In this document: positions 1 to 5,523 of the stretch, piece by piece | Position numbering within the stretch: position 1 is the first letter of the stretch | Layout: every line of letters begins with the position of its first letter | Assembly: GCA_030632035.1 (NCBI GenBank) | Contig: DAOVJZ010000113.1 | Coordinates: 1-5,688, forward strand | Source of the DNA: Granulosicoccaceae bacterium | GTDB taxonomy: Bacteria > Pseudomonadota > Gammaproteobacteria > DAOVJZ01 | Length of the DNA stretch: 5,688 bases | Direction: 5' to 3' | Notes under the pieces: model-generated | The model's input: only the letters and a program-made list of their open reading frames with translations | Told to the model about the DNA's origin: nothing | Databases searched by the model: none | Program-made: the position numbers and the translations under genes

Positions 1-1136
1 CCTGCCAGGACAATAAACAATGGGGTCGAATCCACGCTTCCGTAATAGCGCTTGAAAGGGATCTCTCCCAGATTTGCCATTTCTCCTTTACGTGTTTCAT
101 GCAGGATCTTGCCTGGTTCGGCGTCCTGGACATCGCTATATTCTGTCGCCTGGGTCTCGGCAAGAAAACGCAATACACCCCGCGCAAGTTCCGGGTACAT
201 CGATAAATACTGCAATGCAGTAATAATACCGTCACGACCAAAAGGCGTACTGAACCACGGTACTCCCGCATAGGGATATAAACCATGATCAGCCTTTGTT
301 GTTAACATTCGCAAATCTGCCTCAGCACGATTAACCCAGTCATTAAATTGTTCATTTGAAGTGAATAATGAGCCAACCCGTTCTTTTGCTCTATCAACCT
401 GCTCCTTGTTGTGTTCAAAAATATCCTTGTGATCCATGATCAGTGGCATGTTACCGTCTACTTCACAAGCAGTGGAAATATACAATTCCTTTTCACCCTT
501 TGCCGGCAAATGAAACGCAAACCGATATTGTTTGGCAATATTAGATGTCGGTTTTTCACTAAAACGAACATGGGTCCGGCGTGTAATATCATCCAGTCCC
601 TTGTAACCTAGTAATATTTCCTTGTCCTTGTATATCCTCCTCTGGTAGACACCACGACGATGACGTTTCTCACCTCTTACTTCAAAAATATCTTCGTAAT
701 CAGCATCAATATCAATATCAACGACAATATTGGCATCAGCCTCACCATAATTAGAGATATGGATATGTTCATAATGCACACCATCCCAAAGTATCTTGGA
801 GCGAAAAACATGCAAAACGCCCTTTGGGATAATGATTTCACCACCGGAATAGATGTCTGTTGTCGTCATATCAACAGTCATCAGTGTATTATCCCGCTTT
901 ATATTGGAATTAAGGAGTAGCGGACGTCGTTCATTAATAGTTAGTTTATAGCCAGACAGGAAACGCGTACCTTCATGGTAAAGACCCTGCTCCCCGATCC
1001 CCATGTGCTGAATATCACCATAGCGGTCAAACAGGCAAAACGTTTCGCCATGCTTCAGTACACGCGTACGATCATCTGCTTGTGACGATGTCGCCAGCAC
1101 ATACCACTCATCATCAATTTGTATGACATCTTCCAA
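1..1136 (-). CDS. Amylo-alpha-1,6-glucosidase / glycogen debranching enzyme-like protein, N-terminal 378 residues (3' end outside window)
   Basis: Read from the minus strand, this is one open frame of 378 codons plus two bases that leaves the window at position 1. The family hydrolyses alpha-1,6 branch points of alpha-glucans and usually has about 700 residues, so roughly half is present. The N-terminal beta-rich debranching domain (GDE_N_bis type) covers about residues 10-225, with the hallmark stretch LATSSQADDRTRVLKHGETF (14-33) and YHEGTRFLSGY (53-63). The start of the (alpha/alpha)6 catalytic domain follows, with YAGVPWFSTPFGRDG (289-303), KILHETRKGEMA (343-354) and YYGSVDSTPLF (364-374). 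The start is the TTG at 1136-1134, giving MEDVIQI, which matches how relatives begin. No ATG lies in frame before residue 45, and ATG there would cut into the domain. No Shine-Dalgarno site is seen. The frame opens six bases after the stop of the glycosyltransferase upstream, in the same phase, so translation is probably coupled. Family assignment is strong; the exact start is less certain. Confidence 0.9.
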   Translation of the reverse strand, partial: MEDVIQIDDEWYVLATSSQADDRTRVLKHGETFCLFDRYGDIQHMGIGEQGLYHEGTRFLSGYKLTINERRPLLLNSNIKRDNTLMTVDMTTTDIYSGGEIIIPKGVLHVFRSKILWDGVHYEHIHISNYGEADANIVVDIDIDADYEDIFEVRGEKRHRRGVYQRRIYKDKEILLGYKGLDDITRRTHVRFSEKPTSNIAKQYRFAFHLPAKGEKELYISTACEVDGNMPLIMDHKDIFEHNKEQVDRAKERVGSLFTSNEQFNDWVNRAEADLRMLTTKADHGLYPYAGVPWFSTPFGRDGIITALQYLSMYPELARGVLRFLAETQATEYSDVQDAEPGKILHETRKGEMANLGEIPFKRYYGSVDSTPLFIVLA

Positions 1137-1142
1137 AATTAT

Positions 1143-2192
1143 CTAGACTGCAATTTTTGGTTCTGTGGCAAAATCAATTATTTTTTCATAGGCCCTTAAA
1201 TAATTTCTGGCCATACATCTGGCAGAGAATCGTTCTTCAAAGAACGTGCGACAGTAACACCGATCAATAAACTCTATCTTCTCCACTGCAGTCACTGCCT
1301 CCTCTATTGTATTTACAATAAAACCAACTTTACCATGGCTCATAACCTCAGTTACTGAACCACGTTGATAGGCGATCACCGGTGTACCACAAGCCATGGC
1401 CTCGATCATTACCAGGCCAAAAGGCTCCGGCCAGTCAATCGGGAACAATAATGCATAGGCATTACCCAGAAAATCATCTTTTTCCTGCTCATTGATTTCA
1501 CCTATGTATTCAATCAAAGGATGCGTGAGCAGTGGCTTAATCTCATTTTCAAAATATTCCTGATCTACTCTATCAACCTTGGCGGCTATGCGTAATGGCA
1601 TACCGGCACGAATCGCAATCTCAATGGCACGATCAACGCGTTTCTCCGGAGAAATTCTCCCAAGAAATGCAAGATATTTACCCGGTTTGGGGCGCAAAGT
1701 GTAAGTCTCTTCCGGCACACCGTTATAAACCGTTGCAATCCAGTTGACGAAAGGCAATGGTTTACGTTGGTCATTTGAAATTGAAACCACCGGCATTTCA
1801 CTGAACTCCGAAAAAACAGGGATCAGATCCATGATATCCAACCGGCCGTGTAATGTGGTTAATTGTGGAACATCCAAAAGACGGGAAATATTAAAGTGTA
1901 GAAAATCAATATGGTAATGAATAACATCAAACTCATGGGCATGTCGCGAGACAAGATCAAGCATTAATGTGTTATATATGAGCGGATTAAACCTTTCTCC
2001 TCCCAGCCTCAGTGATTGGGAAACAGTTGGACGTAATGTTGCCTTGGTACGGGAATCACCACTGGCAAACAGAGTGACATCATGACCTTGCTTGACCAAT
2101 TCTTCTGTTAAATATGAAACAACCCGCTCGGTACCTCCGTAATAGTGTGGCGGTACGCTTTCATGCAATGGGGCAACCTGTGCAATTTTCAT
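1143..2192 (-). CDS. GT4-family (GT-B fold) glycosyltransferase
   Basis: A complete 349-residue protein, typical length for a retaining GT4 glycosyltransferase, which transfers a sugar from a nucleotide-sugar donor to an unknown acceptor, probably in the cytoplasm. The N-terminal acceptor domain begins MKIAQVAPL and carries the glycine motif YGGTERV (18-24) and an HYHIDFLHF stretch (92-100). The C-terminal donor domain has FLGRISPEKRVD (176-187) and the E-x7-E signature EPFGLVMIE (E256, E264), followed by ACGTPVIAY. No signal peptide or membrane helix is visible. The start is supported by an AGAGGAA site at 2206-2200, seven bases before the ATG. It is the first gene of a two-gene unit with the debranching enzyme immediately behind it. 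That context suggests a role in alpha-glucan or storage-sugar metabolism, but relatives with the YGGTERV opening generally lack a proven acceptor. It is not a standard glycogen synthase (GT5) by motif or length. Confidence 0.92.
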   Translation of the reverse strand: MKIAQVAPLHESVPPHYYGGTERVVSYLTEELVKQGHDVTLFASGDSRTKATLRPTVSQSLRLGGERFNPLIYNTLMLDLVSRHAHEFDVIHYHIDFLHFNISRLLDVPQLTTLHGRLDIMDLIPVFSEFSEMPVVSISNDQRKPLPFVNWIATVYNGVPEETYTLRPKPGKYLAFLGRISPEKRVDRAIEIAIRAGMPLRIAAKVDRVDQEYFENEIKPLLTHPLIEYIGEINEQEKDDFLGNAYALLFPIDWPEPFGLVMIEAMACGTPVIAYQRGSVTEVMSHGKVGFIVNTIEEAVTAVEKIEFIDRCYCRTFFEERFSARCMARNYLRAYEKIIDFATEPKIAV

Positions 2193-2199
2193 GGCAACA

Positions 2200-2206
2200 T
2201 TCCTCT
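2200..2206 (-). promoter_or_regulatory. Ribosome binding site of the GT4 gene
   Basis: AGAGGAA on the minus strand, seven bases before the ATG at 2192-2190. It is the only clear Shine-Dalgarno site found for the two-gene unit, because the downstream debranching gene has none. Confidence 0.7.
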
Positions 2207-2290
2207 GTTTGAGTTATGGACTCCAAAAGAATGAAACTCTAGGTACGATGTACAGCAAAATTACGCAAAGTAAGGAGAGAGACAGTTACT

Positions 2291-2319
2291 AAAATAAGGT
2301 CAAATGCGACTAAATACAA
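2291..2319 (-). promoter_or_regulatory. Possible sigma70 promoter of the GT4-debranching unit
   Basis: On the minus strand TTGTAT (2319-2314) is followed after 17 bases by TATTTT (2296-2291), about 100 bases before the GT4 start. The match to consensus is modest (3/6 and 4/6) and the region is AT-rich, so chance similarity is quite possible. A TTGACC lies inside the spacer but has no good -10 partner. Confidence 0.28.
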
Positions 2320-2323
2320 CTGC

Positions 2324-2341
2324 TAAAAATTGGTATTTTTA
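2324..2341. repeat. Small AT-only inverted repeat
   Basis: TAAAAAT and ATTTTTA form a perfect 7-bp inverted repeat around a TGGT loop. It lies in the gap between the DUF72 stop and the GT4 start. It contains no G-C pair in the stem, so it would make a weak hairpin and a poor terminator. It is recorded as structure only. Confidence 0.4.
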
Positions 2342-2364
2342 AAATCAATAAAACACCTGTATTA

Positions 2365-2386
2365 ATAACAAGTTATGTTTAACATA
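2365..2386. promoter_or_regulatory. Two overlapping palindromes, candidate operator
   Basis: ATAACAAGTTAT (2365-2376, 5-bp arms around AA) overlaps TATGTTTAACATA (2374-2386, 6-bp arms around one T). Both are perfect. They lie 18 bases past the DUF72 stop and about 180 bases upstream of the GT4 start, on the promoter side of that unit. AT-rich DNA produces such palindromes by chance, so a protein-binding role is inference. Confidence 0.3.
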
Positions 2387-2404
2387 TCTGCTCGTGGAGG
2401 AAAT

Positions 2405-3130
2405 CTATATCAATTTTATCAACTTTTCGGCATCTCGCGGCGCATGCCCGTTGGCATCATTATCAAAGTAAACATGAACACTAATACCCTTTTTATGCCA
2501 GTTCTTTATCTTTTTTGCCCATTTTTTGAGTGTATTTGTCCGATAGGTGGACACATAGGTACGTGTATGCCCATGCAGGCGCACATAGACCAAATCGGCT
2601 GTTACCTTATCCCATAAAGGCCAATCTGCTGCATCCGACTGGCAGACAGCAATATTATGTTCAGCAAGGCAATCTACCACCTCTCCTGTAAACCATGAAG
2701 GATGACGAAACTCAATAGCATGCTGCACCTCGCCCCACAACTTCAGTGCTTCACAAAACTTTTCAAGCCTTTCAGAATTTATTTTAAAAGCTGGTGGCAA
2801 TTGCCATAAAACAACAGCCAGTTTCCGCTTCAAGACAAGACTTTGTTTTCTTTCTATACGGATCGACTTTGCAGGATCTTTCAATTTTTTATTATGGGTT
2901 AAATAACGATTGGCCTTGAGGGTGAAACGAAAGTTGTCTGGCGTTTCATCATGCCAGCGCTGTAATGTGATCGGCTTTTGTAGCCGATAAAAACTGGCGT
3001 TAATTTCTACACTGTTAAAATGTTGAGCATTAAACCGCAACCAGTCCTTTTGGGGTATCCCTTTATAAAAGCTCTCCCGCCAATACGGATAACTCCAGCC
3101 ACTCGTTCCGATATATACTCGACTAGTCAT
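2405..3130 (-). CDS. DUF72 family protein (YecE-like, TIM-barrel)
   Basis: A complete 241-residue member of DUF72, a widespread family with a TIM-barrel-like fold whose biochemical role is not settled. The family motifs appear in order: IGTSGWSY (7-14), FNSVEINASFY (38-48), KANRYLTH (72-79), LWQLPP (108-113), EFRHPSW (140-146), QSDAADWP (164-171), YVRLHG (182-187), VYFDND (220-225) and GHAPRDA (228-234). Together these cover the family from end to end, so it is neither truncated nor broken. The C-terminal third before YFDND is rich in lysine (LKKWAKKIKNWHKK). The ATG at 3130 is preceded by only a weak, distant AGGA (12-base gap). No signal peptide or membrane segment is visible. It is transcribed away from fbaB and in the same direction as the GT4 unit, from which it is separated by 212 bases, so it may have its own transcript. 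Family is secure; function is not. Confidence 0.93.
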   Translation of the reverse strand: MTSRVYIGTSGWSYPYWRESFYKGIPQKDWLRFNAQHFNSVEINASFYRLQKPITLQRWHDETPDNFRFTLKANRYLTHNKKLKDPAKSIRIERKQSLVLKRKLAVVLWQLPPAFKINSERLEKFCEALKLWGEVQHAIEFRHPSWFTGEVVDCLAEHNIAVCQSDAADWPLWDKVTADLVYVRLHGHTRTYVSTYRTNTLKKWAKKIKNWHKKGISVHVYFDNDANGHAPRDAEKLIKLI

Positions 3131-3155
3131 ATTGGTTCATTATCCTGTCGTTATT

Positions 3156-3185
3156 AAAATAATTATCAGGCATGAATTTTGTTAA
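3156..3185 (-). promoter_or_regulatory. Possible sigma70 promoter of the DUF72 gene
   Basis: On the minus strand TTAACA (3185-3180, 5/6 match) is followed after 18 bases by TATTTT (3161-3156, 4/6), ending about 25 bases before the DUF72 ATG. Spacing is acceptable and the position is sensible for a divergent promoter. There is no experimental support. Confidence 0.35.
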
Positions 3186-3199
3186 TGATAAATAAGCTG

Positions 3200-3230
3200 T
3201 TTATCTGCAACTGATTTGCGTTATTATATT
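3200..3230 (+). promoter_or_regulatory. Possible promoter of fbaB
   Basis: A TATTATATT run (3222-3230) offers overlapping -10 hexamers TATTAT and TATATT, about 50 bases before the chosen fbaB start. The best -35 partner, TTTATC at 3200-3205 (16 bases from TATTAT), matches only weakly. If it is used, the transcript would begin near 3235, upstream of both candidate ATGs. Confidence 0.3.
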
Positions 3231-3263
3231 CCCATAATTACAGTTCAATGACGAACCTTAAGC

Positions 3264-3270
3264 AAAGGGG
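3264..3270 (+). promoter_or_regulatory. Ribosome binding site that decides the fbaB start
   Basis: AAAGGGG lies seven bases before the ATG at 3278 and inside the ten-codon extension that would begin at the ATG at 3248. The 3248 ATG has no comparable site ahead of it. Together with the family N-terminus, this favours 3278. Confidence 0.7.
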
Positions 3271-3277
3271 TCAAACC

Positions 3278-4327
3278 ATGACTGATATTACATCTATTCT
3301 TGGTGATGAGTCAGAATATCTCCTTACACATACTTGTCAGGGTATAAAATCCGATTCCCTGTATCTTCCGGGGCCTGACCACATTGATCAGGTGGTCACA
3401 GAATCTGATCGTAATCCACGTGTACTGCGTAGTTTGCAGACATTATTCGGGCACGGCCGACTGGCAGACACAGGTTATTTATCCATTCTGCCGGTTGATC
3501 AAGGGGTGGAACATTCTGCCGGGGCATCATTCGCACCCAATCCGATCTATTTTGATCCGGAAAATATCATCAAACTGGCGATTGAAGGTGGCTGTAATGC
3601 TACGGCCTCAACGGTAGGGGTACTGGGTTCGGTTTCACGTAAATATGCTCACAAGATCCCGTTTATTGCCAAGATTAATCATAATGAATTACTGACTTAT
3701 CCCAATATCTATAATCAAACCCTGTTTGCTTCCGTCGATCAGGCCTTTAATCTGGGCGCTGTTGCGGTCGGTGCGACTGTCTATTATGGCTCTGCCGAAT
3801 CACGCGAACAGATAAGAGAGGTGAGTGAGGCCTTTGCCTATGCTCACGAACTGGGTATGGCAACGGTATTATGGGCCTACCTGCGTAATTCTGAATTCAA
3901 AAAAGAAGGCACAGATTATCATACTGCAGCAGATTTAACGGGGCAGGCAAATCATCTTGCAGCCACAATTGAAGCTGACATTATCAAACAGAAACAGGCG
4001 ATTGGTAACGGTGGCTATACCGCCATAAACTTTGGCAAAACCCATCCGCGCGTCTATGAAGAACTAACCTCTGATCATCCAATCGATCTTGTACGTTACC
4101 AGGTCGCAAACTGTTATATGGGGCGAGTCGGCATGATCAATTCCGGCGGTCCTTCCGGTAAGGATGATCTACATCAAGCAACACGTACAGCTGTCATCAA
4201 CAAACGTGCTGGTGGGACGGGGCTTATTTCTGGTCGCAAGGCATTCCAGAAACCAATGGAAGATGGCATCAAACTGCTCAATACAATTCAGGACGTGTAT
4301 CTTTCAGATGAAGTAACCATTGCCTGA
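3278..4327 (+). CDS. fbaB: Fructose-bisphosphate aldolase, class I (FbaB/DhnA type)
   Basis: Catalyses reversible cleavage of fructose 1,6-bisphosphate to dihydroxyacetone phosphate and glyceraldehyde 3-phosphate through a lysine Schiff base, without a metal, in glycolysis and gluconeogenesis. With the start at 3278 the protein has 349 residues and aligns from memory end to end with E. coli FbaB (about 350): MTDITSILG opening, YLSILPVDQGVEHSAGASF (67-85), a KINHNELLTYPN stretch (132-143), GAVAVGAT (160-167), VLWAYLRNS (197-205) and a VYLSDEVTIA end. The lysine in IEADIIKQK (K237) sits at the expected Schiff-base position. GRVGMINSGGPSG (282-294) is the phosphate-binding region. An in-frame ATG at 3248 would add ten residues (MTNLKQRGQT) unlike the family, and it encloses the AAAGGGG site that serves 3278. 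The gene stands alone, divergent from DUF72 and convergent with the phosphoribosyltransferase pair. It was not possible to tell here whether a class II aldolase also exists in the genome. Confidence 0.96.
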   Translation: MTDITSILGDESEYLLTHTCQGIKSDSLYLPGPDHIDQVVTESDRNPRVLRSLQTLFGHGRLADTGYLSILPVDQGVEHSAGASFAPNPIYFDPENIIKLAIEGGCNATASTVGVLGSVSRKYAHKIPFIAKINHNELLTYPNIYNQTLFASVDQAFNLGAVAVGATVYYGSAESREQIREVSEAFAYAHELGMATVLWAYLRNSEFKKEGTDYHTAADLTGQANHLAATIEADIIKQKQAIGNGGYTAINFGKTHPRVYEELTSDHPIDLVRYQVANCYMGRVGMINSGGPSGKDDLHQATRTAVINKRAGGTGLISGRKAFQKPMEDGIKLLNTIQDVYLSDEVTIA

Positions 4328-4358
4328 ATGTGAATTGTAATATGTTAGATATTATTTG

Positions 4359-4413
4359 AGCCATCCCGGCTTATATTTGCACTCCGGCACAGTCAGGTGC
4401 ACTTCTCCTTTTT
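4359..4413 (+). terminator. Weak possible terminator region after fbaB
   Basis: Two small inverted repeats follow the fbaB stop: AGCC-ATCCC-GGCT (4359-4371), followed by TATATTT, and TGCAC/GTGCA (4378-4382 with 4397-4401, 14-base loop), followed by a pyrimidine run ending in five Ts (4409-4413). Neither is a strong intrinsic terminator. The second is slightly better because of the T-run. Confidence 0.3.
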
Positions 4414-4446
4414 ACCGTCATACCATGCTGTCAGTATTGGCTGAGC

Positions 4447-4475
4447 AAAATTGCTAGCGGCAATATCATCCGCTA
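4447..4475 (-). terminator. Hairpin closing the phosphoribosyltransferase/small ORF unit
   Basis: On the minus strand TAGCGG (4475-4470) pairs perfectly with CCGCTA (4460-4455) around a 9-base loop, followed by GCAATTTT. The stem begins four bases after the TAA of the small ORF. The T-run is short, so termination may be partial. An alternative 5-bp fold (ATTGC-GCAAT, 4464-4450) competes with it. Read on plus, the same stem is followed by TTAATTAA, so it could also stop fbaB transcripts. Confidence 0.45.
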
Positions 4476-4479
4476 TTAA

Positions 4480-4635
4480 TTAATCCCTATATATCATCTG
4501 AAGTTGGTTATCACTTCTCCTCCTTTCTTTAACCAAAACATCAGTGCCACGCACATTTTCCAGTGCCCATGCCTTGTGCTCCCCGTCTTCAAAGTTTCGT
4601 TCCTCGTATTCAGCCGGGATCTCGATGTCTGTCAT
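4480..4635 (-). CDS. Small hypothetical protein, 51 residues
   Basis: I do not recognise this protein. It starts at an ATG (4635-4633) only four bases after the phosphoribosyltransferase stop, with an AGGTG Shine-Dalgarno site (4649-4645) lying inside the last codons of that gene and nine bases from the start. It ends at TAA, just before a hairpin. The sequence opens MTDIEIPAEYEERNFEDGEH: 13 acidic and 8 basic residues in 51, with a basic patch KERRR at 36-40. It has no cysteine, signal peptide or membrane helix. The frame stays open upstream across the phosphoribosyltransferase 3' end (to 4791), but that part is out of phase with the real gene and looks like a shadow. Gene-like position and ribosome site argue that it is expressed as the second gene of the unit. 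A chance ORF of this length remains possible. Confidence 0.6.
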   Translation of the reverse strand: MTDIEIPAEYEERNFEDGEHKAWALENVRGTDVLVKERRRSDNQLQMIYRD

Positions 4636-4639
4636 ATCA

Positions 4640-5317
4640 CTACACACCTGATTTGGCAATCCATTTGGACTCGTATGCCCAGCGTTCTGACAGCATTTGT
4701 TCAACCTCCTGATCCAGTACCTGTGGAAAATACTGATACCATTGTCCAATGGACATAAATGGTTCTGGTTGTTGCAGGCAAACCACTTCATCTACTATCC
4801 CCTTCAACATTTGCACGGTGTCAGGCGGCGCGAGGGGTATCGCAACAACAATGCGTGTTGGCTGCTGCGCGCGAACGGCATCAATAGCAGCCCGCATGGT
4901 GGCACCAGTGGCGATACCGTCATCCACCAAAATCACACAACGACTTTCAAGGTTCGGCCATGGCCGATCACCACGATAGGCTTGCTCGCGCCGTTTCAGT
5001 TCATTGCGTTCCTTTTTAACCACCATTTCAATACTTTCCGGACCGATACGACTGCCACGCAACACATTTTCATTCATTACCTGTATGTCACCGCCGGCAA
5101 TAGCACCCATAGCCAGCTCTTCGTGGCCGGGCAACCCCAGTTTGCGTACCAACATCAGATCCAATGGGACATCCAGTGCATCGGCAATTTCAATTGCCAC
5201 CGGCACCCCACCGCGTGGCAGTGCCAGCACGATCACATCATCACGCTGGCCATAGGATTGCAGAGCGTTGGCTAATGTCTTGCCTGCTGCCTTTCTATCC
5301 GGAATCGGTAATTGCAT
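4640..5317 (-). CDS. Phosphoribosyltransferase domain protein (type I PRTase fold, COG1926-like)
   Basis: A complete 225-residue protein of the type I phosphoribosyltransferase fold. The PRPP-binding signature is VILVDDGIATGAT (128-140), with the two adjacent aspartates at 132-133. Other conserved stretches are LALPRGGVPVAIEIA (31-45), LVRKLGLPGHEELAMGAIA (56-74), a basic helix KKERNELKRREQAYRG (101-116), IPLAPPD (160-166) and PEPFMSIGQWYQYFPQVLDQEV (184-205). This subfamily resembles purine PRTases, but its substrate is generally unproven, so a nucleobase is not assigned. It has a short C-terminal tail after the family core. No signal peptide is visible. The ATG has an AGGG site (5330-5327) nine bases upstream. 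It is the first gene of a pair with the 51-residue ORF and is divergent from the ACP-type gene. Confidence 0.93.
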   Translation of the reverse strand: MQLPIPDRKAAGKTLANALQSYGQRDDVIVLALPRGGVPVAIEIADALDVPLDLMLVRKLGLPGHEELAMGAIAGGDIQVMNENVLRGSRIGPESIEMVVKKERNELKRREQAYRGDRPWPNLESRCVILVDDGIATGATMRAAIDAVRAQQPTRIVVAIPLAPPDTVQMLKGIVDEVVCLQQPEPFMSIGQWYQYFPQVLDQEVEQMLSERWAYESKWIAKSGV

Positions 5318-5346
5318 AGATCTATACCCTAAAATTAAACTGATAT

Positions 5347-5375
5347 ATTATAAGACTAGCTTAAAGATCATCTGA
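5347..5375 (-). promoter_or_regulatory. Probable promoter of the phosphoribosyltransferase gene
   Basis: A perfect -10 TATAAT lies on the minus strand at 5352-5347, about 30 bases upstream of the ATG. At 17-base spacing the -35 position holds TCAGAT (5375-5370), which is far from consensus, so the promoter may be weak or activator-dependent. A 9-bp odd palindrome AGATCATCT overlaps the -35 region. Confidence 0.45.
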
Positions 5376-5425
5376 TTAAAAACCTATACGTATTTCTACC
5401 TGGATGTCTATTACCCAGGACACAG

Positions 5426-5470
5426 GTTCACTTTAAAGGGTGATTATGGCAAAATTGTAACCTAGTGAAC
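5426..5470. repeat. Interrupted dyad in the divergent intergenic region
   Basis: GTTCACT (5426-5432) and AGTGAAC (5464-5470) are perfect 7-bp inverted arms 31 bases apart. One further matching base pair lies beyond a single mismatch. The left arm overlaps a possible plus-strand promoter, TTCACT (5427-5432), 17 bases, CAAAAT (5450-5455), directed at the ACP-type gene. A looped-operator or RNA-stem role is inference. Confidence 0.35.
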
Positions 5471-5506
5471 GTGATTTAAAAATCAGGGCGCCCATATTTC
5501 AGTTTA

Positions 5507-5522
5507 CTTAAGGAAGCTTAAG
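5507..5522 (+). promoter_or_regulatory. Hairpin overlapping the ribosome binding site of the ACP-type gene
   Basis: CTTAAG-GAAG-CTTAAG forms a perfect 6-bp stem with a four-base loop, ending one base before the ATG at 5524. The Shine-Dalgarno core AAGGAAG (5510-5516) is half in the left arm and half in the loop, so folding would hide part of it. The stem has only two G-C pairs and would be modestly stable. Confidence 0.5.
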
Positions 5523-5523
5523 A

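Noticed and set aside
660..920. Plus-strand ORF of 86 codons opposite the debranching enzyme, and similar short plus-strand ORFs at 52-273 and 411-611
   Set aside because: All lie antisense to the motif-rich debranching frame and show no ribosome sites or recognisable domains.
2375..2617. Plus-strand ORF of 80 codons, with GGAGG nearby at 2396-2400
   Set aside because: The GGAGG lies after its ATG, not before it, and most of the frame is antisense to the 3' end of the DUF72 gene. No protein-like features.
3248..3277. Ten-residue N-terminal extension of FbaB
   Set aside because: The family starts at MTDI, and the AAAGGGG site inside the extension serves the ATG at 3278.
4636..4791. N-terminal extension of the 51-residue ORF back to an ATG at 4791
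   Set aside because: It overlaps the phosphoribosyltransferase 3' end out of phase and has no ribosome site. The ATG at 4635 has both good position and a Shine-Dalgarno site.
4697..5275. Plus-strand ORF of 192 codons opposite the phosphoribosyltransferase
   Set aside because: It is antisense to a gene with clear family motifs, has low-complexity His/Asn/Gln-rich content, and has no ribosome site. It is a shadow.
5446..5460. Possible sigma54 promoter (TGGC-AAAA-TTGT)
   Set aside because: TGGC and TTGT resemble parts of the sigma54 consensus, but the essential GC of the -12 element is absent.
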